Assembly (NCBI RefSeq): GCF_004843545.1
Contig: NZ_CP039457.1
Location: forward strand, 92,501-156,500
Direction: 5' to 3'
DNA: 64,000 nucleotides
Source of the DNA: Streptococcus pasteurianus
GTDB taxonomy: Bacteria > Bacillota > Bacilli > Lactobacillales > Streptococcaceae
Numbering within the stretch: the stretch's first letter is position 1; each line of letters opens with the position of its first letter. The translations under genes were made by a program, and so were the position numbers. Shown one piece after another: positions 42,951 through 51,164 of this stretch. The notes under the pieces were generated by a model. That model was not told the origin of the DNA. It made no database searches and saw only the letters and a program-made list of their open reading frames with translations.

Positions 42951-44247
42951 ACTCAAAAAATATTACAAATGGTTATTGCTACCACTACTAGTAATTGTCG
43001 TTGGGAGTGCTGCTTTTATTTATCATCAAACACACCAGAAAATCATTTTAAAAATCGGCATTTATGCAGGAAGTAGCTGGGATGTGCCGAATGGAAATGA
43101 TTATAAAGTCATTGATACTGCGATTTCACGCTTTGAAAAATTGTACCCAAATGTCGAGGTGGTCTATGAGAGTGGTATTTCAAAGGATGATTATTCTGAT
43201 TGGTTAACAGACCAGATTGTTGCAGGAACACAACCAGATGTTTTTATCGTGCCAGAAGATGACTTTAACCTCTTGTCCTCAACAGGCGTACTTGCCAAGT
43301 TAGATGAGCATATTAGTACAAGCTTTGATGATTCGATATTTTATGAATCCTCTTATAAGGCAGGAAATTATAATAATACGCAGTACGCTTTGCCATTTGA
43401 AAGCAATCCAACCATGATGTGTATTAATATTGACCTTTTGGAAAAAGAGGGAATTTCGATTCCAGATTCTGGGTGGACTTTAGAGGACTTTTACAATATT
43501 TGCAAGCAAGTGACTAAGGATACTGACGGTGATGGGGTGATTGACCAGTATGGTTGTATAGGCTACACTTGGCAACAAGCTGTCGCTGCCTATGGTGCGA
43601 AGCTATTTAACACAACGGGAACGAAAGCTTATTTTGACAGTGATGACGTGAAAAATGCCCTTTCCTTGATTACGCAACTCAATGCTCTTAGTGGAAATTA
43701 TGAGGTCACTTCACAAGATTTTGACGAAGGAAAGGTTGCTTTTTTGCCAATGACTTTGGCAGAATATCGCACTTATAAGCCTTATCCTTATCATGTTGCG
43801 AAATATTCTAGCTTCTCATGGTCTTGTGTGACAATGCCAGCAAGTAGTGAGGACGGCGATGCAACGCAAGTCGCAACATCGCTTTATGCCATGTCCTTAA
43901 AAACCAAACACCGTACCTTGGCGTGGGAATTTTTGCAATTACTCTGTACCGATGAAGACATTCAACAATCAGTCTTTGATTATTCGCAAGGGACATCTGT
44001 TTTGAAAAGTGTGATGCAAAGTGACGCCACGAAAGAAAAACTAAAAGAGGATGGTTTTGGTTCAGATTCTTTGACGGTTTCAACATTAGATTCAATGCTT
44101 AGCCAAGGAATTACCCAGCCAACGTTTAAAACGTATAACACCGTACTGGAACAAGCAGACTATCTGATTAGCAAATCTATTGCCAATAACAGTATCGAGA
44201 CAGATTTATTTACAATCCAAAAGACAATAGAAGACAGTTTGAAATAA
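42943..44247 (+). CDS. levT: extracytoplasmic sugar-binding protein LevT
   Basis: A 434-residue family-1 solute-binding protein held by an N-terminal membrane segment (about 9-28, WLLLPLLVIVVGSAAFIYH) with no lipobox. The fold is that of maltose/multiple-sugar binding proteins: GIYAGSSWDVPNG, PDVFIVPEDDFNLLSSTGVLAKLDEHI, TDGDGVIDQYGCIGYTW. No ABC permease is encoded nearby, which supports a sensing role with LevQ, LevR and LevS instead of transport. The ATG at 42943 lies inside the end of levS. Confidence 0.87.
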   Translation: MTKLKKYYKWLLLPLLVIVVGSAAFIYHQTHQKIILKIGIYAGSSWDVPNGNDYKVIDTAISRFEKLYPNVEVVYESGISKDDYSDWLTDQIVAGTQPDVFIVPEDDFNLLSSTGVLAKLDEHISTSFDDSIFYESSYKAGNYNNTQYALPFESNPTMMCINIDLLEKEGISIPDSGWTLEDFYNICKQVTKDTDGDGVIDQYGCIGYTWQQAVAAYGAKLFNTTGTKAYFDSDDVKNALSLITQLNALSGNYEVTSQDFDEGKVAFLPMTLAEYRTYKPYPYHVAKYSSFSWSCVTMPASSEDGDATQVATSLYAMSLKTKHRTLAWEFLQLLCTDEDIQQSVFDYSQGTSVLKSVMQSDATKEKLKEDGFGSDSLTVSTLDSMLSQGITQPTFKTYNTVLEQADYLISKSIANNSIETDLFTIQKTIEDSLK

Positions 44248-44255
44248 TCTTGATG

Positions 44256-44288
44256 ACATCTGGAGAGTTTGATCTCCAGATGTTTTTG
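44256..44288 (+). terminator. levQRST terminator
   Basis: A perfect 11-bp stem (ACATCTGGAGA with TCTCCAGATGT) around GTTTGA is followed by TTTTG. Confidence 0.88.
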
Positions 44289-44300
44289 TTTGTTTTCAAA

Positions 44301-44387
44301 ATGACAAATGTCATATTCGAGGTGATAAATGTCATCAGAATAAAGTGACAAACGAGAGTGTGAAAACGTTTTATTTAAAGCTAAAAT
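44301..44387 (+). promoter_or_regulatory. levD promoter: three direct repeats, cre site and -10
   Basis: Repeats ATGACAAATGTCAT (44301-44314), GTGATAAATGTCAT (44322-44335) and GTGACAAACGAGAG (44345-44358) are spaced 21 and 23 bases apart, as expected for a response regulator bound on one face. A cre-like TGAAAACGTTTTAT follows at 44361-44374, and a -10 TAAAAT lies at 44382-44387. Activation by LevS and repression by CcpA are inferred. Confidence 0.75.
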
Positions 44388-44413
44388 AAAAGGCAGATAA
44401 GGAGATAAGTTCT

Positions 44414-44842
44414 ATGAAGTATTTACTACTAGTCAGTCATGGAGACTTTGCGACGGGTCTCAAAACGTCTTTGGCGATGTTTTCGGAAGATAAAATTGAT
44501 CAAGTCATCGCTGTCGGTCTAAAAAATGGCAAAACAGTTGATGACTTTGAAAAAGACTTCAGACAAGCTATTTCAGGTTTAACAGCTGACGATTCCGTTG
44601 TTGTTCTTGCTGATATTATTGGCGGTAGCCCTTTGACAACTGCTTGTAACGTCTTGGACGAACTCGGAAAATTGGAAAATGCTGTTGTTTTAGGTGGTAT
44701 GAATTTACCAATGGCAATTACTTCTGCAGTGATGAAAGATATGCTTGAGGGCGATGATTTTGTACAAGCCGTTTTGCCAGAAGCTCAAGCGGCTCTTCAA
44801 GAATTCAAAATCACTTCAGATGATGATGACGATGATATTTAA
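44414..44842 (+). CDS. levD: mannose/fructose PTS enzyme IIA (LevD)
   Basis: A cytoplasmic EIIA of the mannose family, 142 residues, that takes phosphate from HPr on His-9 (LLVSHGDFATGL) and passes it to LevE. The fold signature VVLADIIGGSPLTTACNVL is present. The last eight residues are strongly acidic (SDDDDDDI), an unusual tail also seen on LevF. AAGGAGATAAGTTCT precedes the ATG. It is the first gene of levDEFGX behind the LevS/CcpA-type promoter. Confidence 0.93.
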   Translation: MKYLLLVSHGDFATGLKTSLAMFSEDKIDQVIAVGLKNGKTVDDFEKDFRQAISGLTADDSVVVLADIIGGSPLTTACNVLDELGKLENAVVLGGMNLPMAITSAVMKDMLEGDDFVQAVLPEAQAALQEFKITSDDDDDDI

Positions 44843-44857
44843 AAAAGGAGATAAAAA

Positions 44858-45352
44858 ATGACTGTATCATTTGTACGTATTGATGACCGCATGATTCATG
44901 GGCAAACTGTAACACGTTGGGCAAAAGAATACCCTTGTGACGGTTTGATTGCCGTAAACGATGCTGCTTCAAAAAACAAAGTTTTAACCCAAGCTTACAA
45001 AGGAGCTTCGGACAAGAAAACCTTTGTTTGGTCGGTAGATGCTTTTGGACAAAAATCTCAAAAAGTATTGGATTCTGACACGCGCTATTTTGTGATTACC
45101 AAGAATCCAATTGACATGAAAAAAATTCTGGTTGACCAAGGTTTTGTTCCTAGTGATGTAAAAGAAATTATCGTTGGTCCGTGTAATGACCGACCAGGTG
45201 CTGTCAAACTTGGGAATAATCAATCTATCACCCAAGAAGAAGCAGATGCCCTTGAAGCAATTGAAAAAGCTGGATACAAAGTGAAATTCCAATTATTGCC
45301 AGATGTTTCAATCGGTTACTGGTCAGATTTCAAATCAAAATTTGGTTATTAA
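44858..45352 (+). CDS. levE: mannose/fructose PTS enzyme IIB (LevE)
   Basis: A 164-residue EIIB of the mannose/sorbose type. The phosphorylated histidine is His-14 in IDDRMIHGQTVTRW. The segment IIVGPCNDRPGAVKLGNNQSIT is conserved in the family. It is 15 bases after levD, behind AAAAAAGGAGATAAAAA. A structured spacer of about 210 bases separates it from levF, longer than usual in such operons. Confidence 0.93.
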   Translation: MTVSFVRIDDRMIHGQTVTRWAKEYPCDGLIAVNDAASKNKVLTQAYKGASDKKTFVWSVDAFGQKSQKVLDSDTRYFVITKNPIDMKKILVDQGFVPSDVKEIIVGPCNDRPGAVKLGNNQSITQEEADALEAIEKAGYKVKFQLLPDVSIGYWSDFKSKFGY

Positions 45353-45563
45353 TTTATTGTTACTTAGCAGCGAATAAAGTGAGTTGGCATAGCTATTTTT
45401 GATGCCAAAACTCGTTTGCGCTCTTTGTATCTTGTTAATTGAACACGAGCTGCGAGCTGTGTCAAAAAGATAGTTTCTCCTAGAGTCTAGCGACTCTTCG
45501 TCAAAACTCCTATTTTCCCTTTGCTCGCTGACGCTCTTTGTATCTTAGTATAGGAGATGTATT
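45353..45563 (+). other. structured levE-levF spacer with direct repeats
   Basis: No coding frame is supported. A 23-bp sequence ending CGCTCTTTGTATCTT is present at 45411-45433 and 45524-45546 (three mismatches, 113 bases apart). Hairpins can form from GGCAT with ATGCC near 45395, ACAC-AGCT with AGCTGTGT near 45443-45462, and GAGTC with GACTC near 45483-45496. It may set relative levels of LevE and LevF, or be a small repeat insertion. Confidence 0.55.
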
Positions 45564-46412
45564 ATGACAATTTCTTGGTTTCAAGCAGCTTTGTTAGGGT
45601 TGTTTGCATGTTTGTCTTCAATGCCAGGTCTTGGTGGTACAACCATTGGTAACTATACGCTTGGTCGTCCTCTTGTCGGTGGCCTTGTCTGTGGACTTAT
45701 TCTTGGCGATGTTAAAACAGGAATCATTTGTGGTGTTGCTATGCAGTTGGTTTACATTGCCCTTGTAACACCTGGTGGTACTGTTTCAGCTGACGTGCGT
45801 GCGGTGTCTTATATCGGTATTCCTTTGGCAATGGTAGCCATCCATTCTCAAGGTTTATCAGCTGATTCAGCTGATGCGGCTAACTTGGCTAAATCAATGG
45901 GTACGCTTGTTGGTACTGTCGGTACGGTTCTTTTCTACGGAACAGCAACCATGAATCTTATTTGGCAACACATTGGTTGGCGTGCGGTAGAAAAAGGTCA
46001 ATTTAGAAAACTTTATCAAGTTGACTGGCTCTATCCATGGGTATCACATTTTGTATTCTCATTTATCCCAACATTGGTAATGTGTAAACTTGGTGCGACT
46101 GCTGTTACAGCAATGAAAGATGCACTTCCAATGGATGGTATTCCAATGAAAACCCTCTTTACAGTAGGGGCTTTGTTACCATGTGTCGGAATTGCCATTC
46201 TTTTGAAACAAATTGTTGAAAAAGTGACTGACTTTATTCCATTCTTTGTTGGTTTTACTTTGGCAGCTTCACTTGGTTTGAATTTGGTCTCATGTGCAGT
46301 GATTTCATTAATCTTTGCCGTATTATTCTATGAGCTTGAAATGGTTAAAACTGTAAGAGCAACAGCCACAGCAGCTGATGACTTTGATGACGATGATGAG
46401 GAGGATATCTAA
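45564..46412 (+). CDS. levF: mannose/fructose PTS enzyme IIC (LevF)
   Basis: A 282-residue membrane permease subunit of the mannose-family PTS. It begins with a hydrophobic helix (ISWFQAALLGLFACLSSM) and the conserved GLGGTTIGNYTLGRPLVGGLVCGLILGD; several further helices follow. The last eleven residues are DDFDDDDEEDI, an acidic tail echoing that of LevD. TAGGAGATGTATT precedes the ATG. The next gene starts two bases after its stop. Confidence 0.93.
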   Translation: MTISWFQAALLGLFACLSSMPGLGGTTIGNYTLGRPLVGGLVCGLILGDVKTGIICGVAMQLVYIALVTPGGTVSADVRAVSYIGIPLAMVAIHSQGLSADSADAANLAKSMGTLVGTVGTVLFYGTATMNLIWQHIGWRAVEKGQFRKLYQVDWLYPWVSHFVFSFIPTLVMCKLGATAVTAMKDALPMDGIPMKTLFTVGALLPCVGIAILLKQIVEKVTDFIPFFVGFTLAASLGLNLVSCAVISLIFAVLFYELEMVKTVRATATAADDFDDDDEEDI

Positions 46413-46413
46413 A

Positions 46414-47247
46414 ATGGCTCAAAAGAAATTAACAAAGAAAACCTTGATGAAATCTTTCCATCATTGGTATTATGGTAACCTTACTTGCTTCTCACAAGAG
46501 CATATGCAAACCTTTGGTTATTTGACATCAATGCTTCCAATCGTGGAAGAATTGTATGACAATAAAGAAGACCAAGCGCGTTCAATGCAAACTTACACAG
46601 CTTTTTTCAATACAGAACCTCAGCTTGGTTCACTCATTGTCGGAATCACAGCAGGTCTTGAAGAAGCGCGTGCTAATGGTTCTGAAGAGGTTGATGACGA
46701 AACCATTAACGGACTTCGTGCAGGGCTTATGGGACCCGTGGCTGGTATCGGTGACTCACTTGTTGTTGGAACTTTGATTCCAGTTATTTTAGGGATTGCC
46801 CTTGGTCTTTCAACTGGTGGCTCACCAATCGGTGCCGTTTTCTACATTGTCGTTTGGAACTTGTTAGCTTATCTCGGTATGAGATTTGCCTATTTTAAAG
46901 GTTATGAACTCGGTGATAAAGCTGTTGAATTTCTCGTCGGTGCTCAAGGTCAAGCCATTCGTAAAGCCGTTTCTATCGTTGGTGGTATGGTTGTCGGTGG
47001 TGTTGCTGCCACTTGGGTATCTGTCCAAACATCATTCCAACTTGGTAGTGCTAAAAATCCGTACTTGGTTCTTCAAGATAAATTAGACGCTGTTTATCCA
47101 GGTTTGCTAACAGCAATCTTCATCGTCTTTTGCTGGTGGCTAATGGCTAAGAAAAATATCTCACCAATTAAAGTCATGCTATTACTTGTCGTTATTGCCT
47201 TTGTTGGTGTTCTCGTTGGATTCTTCGATCCAGGTTTGTCTTACTAA
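46414..47247 (+). CDS. levG: mannose/fructose PTS enzyme IID (LevG)
   Basis: A 277-residue EIID that forms the sugar channel with LevF. The family signature includes KSFHHWYYGNLTCFSQEHMQTFGYL near the N-terminus and GLRAGLMGPVAGIGDSLVVGTLIPV. The ATG at 46414 follows GAGGAGGATATCTAAA. The C-terminus is hydrophobic. It ends with a short gap before levX. Confidence 0.93.
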   Translation: MAQKKLTKKTLMKSFHHWYYGNLTCFSQEHMQTFGYLTSMLPIVEELYDNKEDQARSMQTYTAFFNTEPQLGSLIVGITAGLEEARANGSEEVDDETINGLRAGLMGPVAGIGDSLVVGTLIPVILGIALGLSTGGSPIGAVFYIVVWNLLAYLGMRFAYFKGYELGDKAVEFLVGAQGQAIRKAVSIVGGMVVGGVAATWVSVQTSFQLGSAKNPYLVLQDKLDAVYPGLLTAIFIVFCWWLMAKKNISPIKVMLLLVVIAFVGVLVGFFDPGLSY

Positions 47248-47316
47248 CACGCTTTAGAAATATCAACCTTACTAGGGCTTTCTTGCGTATCATATCAATC
47301 AAAAGAGGAAAAATTC

Positions 47317-47604
47317 ATGACAAAATCAGAAGTGCTTAATGGTTATCAAACAGAAATAGCCTACCAAAAACATATGATTGAAAATCTCGGACGTTGGCTA
47401 ACTTTGCTCTTTTTAGTAGCAAGTATTGGATTTTTGCTAGTATATTTCTTTCGTCAAACAAATCTCATTTTATCTATTCTTGGCTACGTCCTAGCTTTTG
47501 TCGGTGTTTCGGGAATGTTGCTTTTTGGTTACGGCATTTACCGTGGCAAACAGAATGTCGCCAAACTCATTGATGATTTTGAAATGAAACTCCAATCCTT
47601 TTAA
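47317..47604 (+). CDS. levX: small membrane protein LevX
   Basis: A 95-residue protein with two hydrophobic helices (about 26-47, LTLLFLVASIGFLLVYFF, and 51-75, LILSILGYVLAFVGVSGMLLFGYGI). Its position after levDEFG corresponds to levX of S. mutans (DUF956-type or similar small proteins occur at this place). Function is not established. AAGAGGAAAAATTC precedes the ATG. The identification rests on synteny. Confidence 0.7.
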   Translation: MTKSEVLNGYQTEIAYQKHMIENLGRWLTLLFLVASIGFLLVYFFRQTNLILSILGYVLAFVGVSGMLLFGYGIYRGKQNVAKLIDDFEMKLQSF

Positions 47605-47660
47605 ATATAAATTCCTTTAAAGATACCTTTTTAATCTCATTACAATACTTATTTCAAAAA

Positions 47661-47706
47661 CAAAAAGTTTCTAGTACATAATCTCTTTGCTAGGGACTTT
47701 TTTAAT
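47661..47706 (+). terminator. lev operon terminator
   Basis: AAAAAGTTTCTAG pairs with CTAGGGACTTTTT (two G-T pairs) and ends in TTTTTT. Confidence 0.75.
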
Positions 47707-47735
47707 AACTCTTTTTTCTGAATTTTAAAAATATA

Positions 47736-47764
47736 TTGACAGAAAGCAAAAATAAGGGTAAACT
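47736..47764 (+). promoter_or_regulatory. promoter of the aromatic-type ABC transporter operon
   Basis: -35 TTGACA (47736-47741) and -10 TAAACT (47759-47764) are 17 bases apart. The transporter start is at 48174, so the leader is about 400 bases. Confidence 0.75.
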
Positions 47765-47835
47765 GTAAACAATCAAAAACAATGATAGTAAGCTATGTGA
47801 AATGTCTCATGGTTTACAACTTAACAGGAGGAAAT

Positions 47836-47904
47836 ATGCTGAAAAAGGCGTCTGTAATGACTGAAAAACTAAATCATTACTATTACTTTAGTTTCTTTAG
47901 ATAG
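47836..47904 (+). CDS. putative leader peptide, 22 aa, rich in Tyr and Phe
   Basis: A 22-codon frame starts at ATG 47836 behind a strong ACAGGAGGAAAT and ends with TAG at 47904. Near its end the codons read His-Tyr-Tyr-Tyr-Phe-Ser-Phe-Phe-Arg, i.e. three Tyr and three Phe within seven residues, and no Trp. This is the design of leader peptides in ribosome-mediated attenuation, where stalling at scarce aminoacyl-tRNAs changes RNA folding. Alternative hairpins and a terminator lie downstream, ahead of an ABC transporter operon. The peptide itself is unlikely to have another function. Confidence 0.72.
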   Translation: MLKKASVMTEKLNHYYYFSFFR

Positions 47905-48079
47905 ACGTTTGTAGCCAATCATGGATGCAAACGTCATACCGTTTGTATCTATGAAGCTAAAGCATTTTACTGTTGAGAAAAGCCGATTAGATACTTTGAG
48001 TTCTAATTGGCAAGTAAGATATGTTTTTACGCATGTATTGGAAACCAGTTAGACTTTTGAGCCTAGCTGGTTTTATTTA
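47904..48079 (+). promoter_or_regulatory. transcription attenuator of the ABC transporter operon
   Basis: Hairpin A pairs GACGTTTG (47904-47911) with CAAACGTC (47928-47935). The peptide codons CTTTAGTTTC (47886-47895) can pair with GAAGCTAAAG (47953-47962). GCCGATTAGA (47982-47991) pairs with TCTAATTGGC (48002-48011). The latter can instead pair with CCAGTTAGA (48045-48053). That segment also forms the left arm of a terminator, AAACCAGTTAG with CTAGCTGGTTT (48042-48073), followed by TATTTATT. The last three pairings are mutually exclusive in series: anti-antiterminator, antiterminator and terminator. Confidence 0.7.
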
Positions 48080-48173
48080 TTGTGGCTGATGTAGAACTAG
48101 GCAGTTCTAATATTGAGAAAGTTTTCCAATTTCGACAGCAAGATTGGGAGCAAGAAAAGCGGAGGTAAGTAGT

Positions 48174-50150
48174 ATGAAAAGAAACATGGCAACTATTATG
48201 GTTTTGATGTTAGCTGTGCTCACATTATTTGGATGTTCATCATCAAAAAGTACTAGTGACGATGGTGTCCATATTGGGATTCTTCAGTATGTTGAACATC
48301 AATCGCTAACAGCAGCTCGCAAGGGATTTGTGGATGAATTAGAAAAAGAAGGGTATATTGACGGGGATAATATTGTCATTGATTATGAAAATGCACAAGG
48401 TGACCAGTCAAATTTACAAACCATTTCAACCAATTTGATTGCTAATAATGACCTTGTTTTAGGGATTGCAACACCAGCCGCACAGACCTTGGCTAATCTA
48501 TCAACCGACGTTCCAGTCTTGTTTACAGCAGTTACCGACCCAGTATCAGCAAAATTAGTTGATTCAATGAAAAATCCTGGGGGTATTGCAACAGGGACAA
48601 GCGATATGTCACCTATTTCAAAACAAGTCGAATTATTACAAAAAGTTATGCCGAATGTAACAAAAGTTGGCATCATGTACACGACAAATGAACGCAATTC
48701 CGAAGTTCAAGTTGAAGAAGCAAAAGAAGCGTTTGCTAAGGCAGGTATCGAGGCCATTACCAAAGGTATTTCATCAACGAACGATGTTCAAGATACCGCT
48801 AAAAGCCTGATGAGCCAGACAGAAGTTCTATTTATCCCAACGGATAACATGATTGTTAGTGCTATCTCGCTCATTACAGAATTATCGAAAGAAACAAAAA
48901 TCCCAGTTGTCGGTGGTTCAGCAGATGTTGTGGAACAAGGTGTCCTTTTTACGTACGGTGCCAATTACGAAGCCCTTGGTCGTCAAACGGCAAAATTAGC
49001 CATTCGTATCCTTGAAGGTGAAGATGTTAGTGATGTTGCTGCGGAATATCCAGAGACGCTAAACGTCGTTACTAATGATGAAATGGCTGAGACTTTAGGA
49101 ATTGATTTAAGCAGTATTGAGAACGACACGACAGAATCGTCTTCTGATACGACCGAAACAAGCACATCAGCAAGCTCAAGCACAACGAAAACCAGTTCAT
49201 CAAGCACGTCAACACAAACGTCAGATTCATCAAGTACGAACGGTTGGCTTGATATTGTTTTATCGGCAATTTCACAAGGTCTTTTGTGGTCAATCATGGC
49301 AATTGGTGTCTTTATTACTTTCCGTATTTTAGATATTGCTGACCTTTCTGCCGAAGGCTCATTCCCACTCGGGGCAGCTTCAACAGCGATTATGATTGTC
49401 AATGGCATTAATCCCTTAATTGCTACTATTGGTGGTTTTGTGGCAGGAATGGTTGCTGGTGCAGTGTCTGGTTTCATGCACACCAAGATGAAAATTCCAG
49501 CTCTGTTAACAGGGATTATTACCCTTACGGCACTTTATTCTATCAATCTTTTGGTGCTAGGTAGTGCCAATGTTTCGTTAGCAGGTCAAGAAACACTCGT
49601 GACCTTAATGACGTCAGCACTTAACTTGTCGAAACTATATGCTGTGATTTTGATTGGTGTTATCTTTGTCGCATTAGTCATTATCTTGCTGGTGGTTCTG
49701 TTAAATACGCAAGTCGGTCTCGCGCTTCGTGCAACAGGTGATAATATTGCTATGGGTGAAGCTAATGGTATCAAGGTTGACCGCATGAAGATTTTGGGTT
49801 ACATGATTTCAAATGGTTTGATTGCCCTTGCTGGTTCACTTTTGGCGCAAAATAATGGCTACGCGGATATGAATATGGGAACAGGTACGATTGTTAATGG
49901 TTTGGCATCTATTATCCTTGCTGAAGTTATCGTGAAATATTTGCCACTTGGCAAACGTCTCTGGTCAATTGTTCTTGGTTCAATCTTATATCGTCTGGTG
50001 CTTGTTATCATTCTAGCCATGAATGTCGATGCGCAAATGCTCAAATTAGCGTCAGCGATTCTGCTTGCCTTGATTCTCTATGTTCCAGAAATTCGCAACA
50101 AACTTCATATCAAACCCTCAAAAACATTAACTCCAGGAGGTGAAGATTAA
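48174..50150 (+). CDS. fused ABC substrate-binding lipoprotein and permease (TrpX-TrpY type)
   Basis: A 658-residue fusion. Residues 1-20 are a lipoprotein signal with lipobox LTLFGC. Residues about 30-315 are an ABC substrate-binding domain of the TrpX type (HIGILQYVEHQSLTAARKGFVDELEKEGY; TPAAQTLANLSTDVPVLFTAVTDP). A Ser/Thr-rich linker (about 325-365) connects to a polytopic permease of the BPD_transp_2 type (about 372-650, FRILDIADLSAEGSFPLGAA). In many streptococci these are two genes, trpX and trpY. GCGGAGGTAAGTAGT precedes the ATG at 48174. The Tyr/Phe leader peptide upstream suggests an aromatic amino acid as substrate. Confidence 0.85.
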   Translation: MKRNMATIMVLMLAVLTLFGCSSSKSTSDDGVHIGILQYVEHQSLTAARKGFVDELEKEGYIDGDNIVIDYENAQGDQSNLQTISTNLIANNDLVLGIATPAAQTLANLSTDVPVLFTAVTDPVSAKLVDSMKNPGGIATGTSDMSPISKQVELLQKVMPNVTKVGIMYTTNERNSEVQVEEAKEAFAKAGIEAITKGISSTNDVQDTAKSLMSQTEVLFIPTDNMIVSAISLITELSKETKIPVVGGSADVVEQGVLFTYGANYEALGRQTAKLAIRILEGEDVSDVAAEYPETLNVVTNDEMAETLGIDLSSIENDTTESSSDTTETSTSASSSTTKTSSSSTSTQTSDSSSTNGWLDIVLSAISQGLLWSIMAIGVFITFRILDIADLSAEGSFPLGAASTAIMIVNGINPLIATIGGFVAGMVAGAVSGFMHTKMKIPALLTGIITLTALYSINLLVLGSANVSLAGQETLVTLMTSALNLSKLYAVILIGVIFVALVIILLVVLLNTQVGLALRATGDNIAMGEANGIKVDRMKILGYMISNGLIALAGSLLAQNNGYADMNMGTGTIVNGLASIILAEVIVKYLPLGKRLWSIVLGSILYRLVLVIILAMNVDAQMLKLASAILLALILYVPEIRNKLHIKPSKTLTPGGED

Positions 50151-50953
50151 TGGCACTTTTAACATTATCAAATATTCATAAAACCTTTGAAAAAGGAACT
50201 GTTAACGAAAATCACGTTTTGCGTGGCTTAGATTTAGACATTGAACAAGGTGATTTCATCTCTGTCATTGGAGGAAATGGTGCTGGGAAATCAACACTTA
50301 TGAATTCCATTGCTGGCGTCGTTGACATTGACGAAGGAGACATTCTTCTGGAAGGAGGATCTATTCGTAAAGCTTCTGTTGCCGCACGTTCAAAAGATAT
50401 TAGCCGTGTATTCCAAGACCCACGAATGGGAACAGCAACCAATTTAACGATTGAAGAAAATATGGCGATTGCTTACCGTCGTGGTAAAAAGCGCAGCTTC
50501 TTCAAAAAATCTGTCACCGAACAAGAACGTGAATTGTTCAAAGAAACGTTGACAGAACTTGGTTTAGGACTGGAAAATCGTATGAAAACAGATGCGGCTT
50601 TCTTATCAGGTGGTCAACGCCAAGCACTAACGCTTGCTATGGCAACCTTGGTACGCCCCAAAATTCTTCTCTTAGATGAACACACAGCAGCCCTTGACCC
50701 AAAAACAAGTGACATGGTTATGCATTTAACGAAAAAAATCGTTGAAGAACAAGAGCTAACAACCCTAATGATTACTCATAATATGGAACACGCTATCGAG
50801 TATGGTAATCGTCTTATCATGCTTTATCATGGCAAAATCGTGGTTGATGTTCGTGGCGATGAAAAGAAAAACCTCACCGTTGCTCAACTCATGGACCTCT
50901 TCCACAAAAATAGCGGTCAAGCCCTAAACGACGATGCCCTAGTGCTGGGGTGA
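50150..50953 (+). CDS. ABC transporter ATP-binding protein (TrpZ type)
   Basis: The cytoplasmic ATPase of the same transporter, 267 residues. Walker A is GGNGAGKST (about 43-51), the signature LSGGQRQALTLAMA (about 159), and Walker B ILLLDEHTAALD, with His after the catalytic Glu where Pro is usual; DEH(T) is typical of this subfamily. The switch His is in MITHNMEHA. The start overlaps the fused gene's stop by one base (TAATG). It completes an importer with one fused membrane subunit and one ATPase. Confidence 0.9.
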   Translation: MALLTLSNIHKTFEKGTVNENHVLRGLDLDIEQGDFISVIGGNGAGKSTLMNSIAGVVDIDEGDILLEGGSIRKASVAARSKDISRVFQDPRMGTATNLTIEENMAIAYRRGKKRSFFKKSVTEQERELFKETLTELGLGLENRMKTDAAFLSGGQRQALTLAMATLVRPKILLLDEHTAALDPKTSDMVMHLTKKIVEEQELTTLMITHNMEHAIEYGNRLIMLYHGKIVVDVRGDEKKNLTVAQLMDLFHKNSGQALNDDALVLG

Positions 50954-51036
50954 CATAGATTAATTGAGAAAAATTACTTTCATAATAGGAACAATTTCAA
51001 CTCAGTTTTCTTTTTCTGAGAATTAGTGTTTTTTTC

Positions 51037-51105
51037 TTGACTATTTATGATCAAGTGTTAGAATAGTTTTTGTAGAAATTAGCACTCGTTACATTAGAGT
51101 GCTAA
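51037..51105 (+). promoter_or_regulatory. groESL promoter with perfect CIRCE (HrcA operator)
   Basis: -35 TTGACT (51037-51042) and -10 TAGAAT (51059-51064) precede the inverted repeat TTAGCACTC-N9-GAGTGCTAA (51079-51105), the exact CIRCE consensus bound by HrcA. A 19-base repeat shared with the rpoC leader follows at 51115-51133. Confidence 0.95.
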
Positions 51106-51114
51106 AAAAGAATT

Positions 51115-51133
51115 TAGCTCTGCTATTTTCAAA
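51115..51133 (+). repeat. 19-nt repeat shared with the rpoC leader
   Basis: An exact copy of 22411-22429, in the groES 5' untranslated region between CIRCE and the ribosome site. Confidence 0.6.
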
Positions 51134-51164
51134 CAAAAATTAAGAGATAATTGGAGGCAAAAGC

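Noticed and set aside
47771..48173. T-box riboswitch before the ABC transporter
   Set aside because: No T-box sequence or specifier-loop stem was found; the leader peptide and serial hairpins explain the region better.
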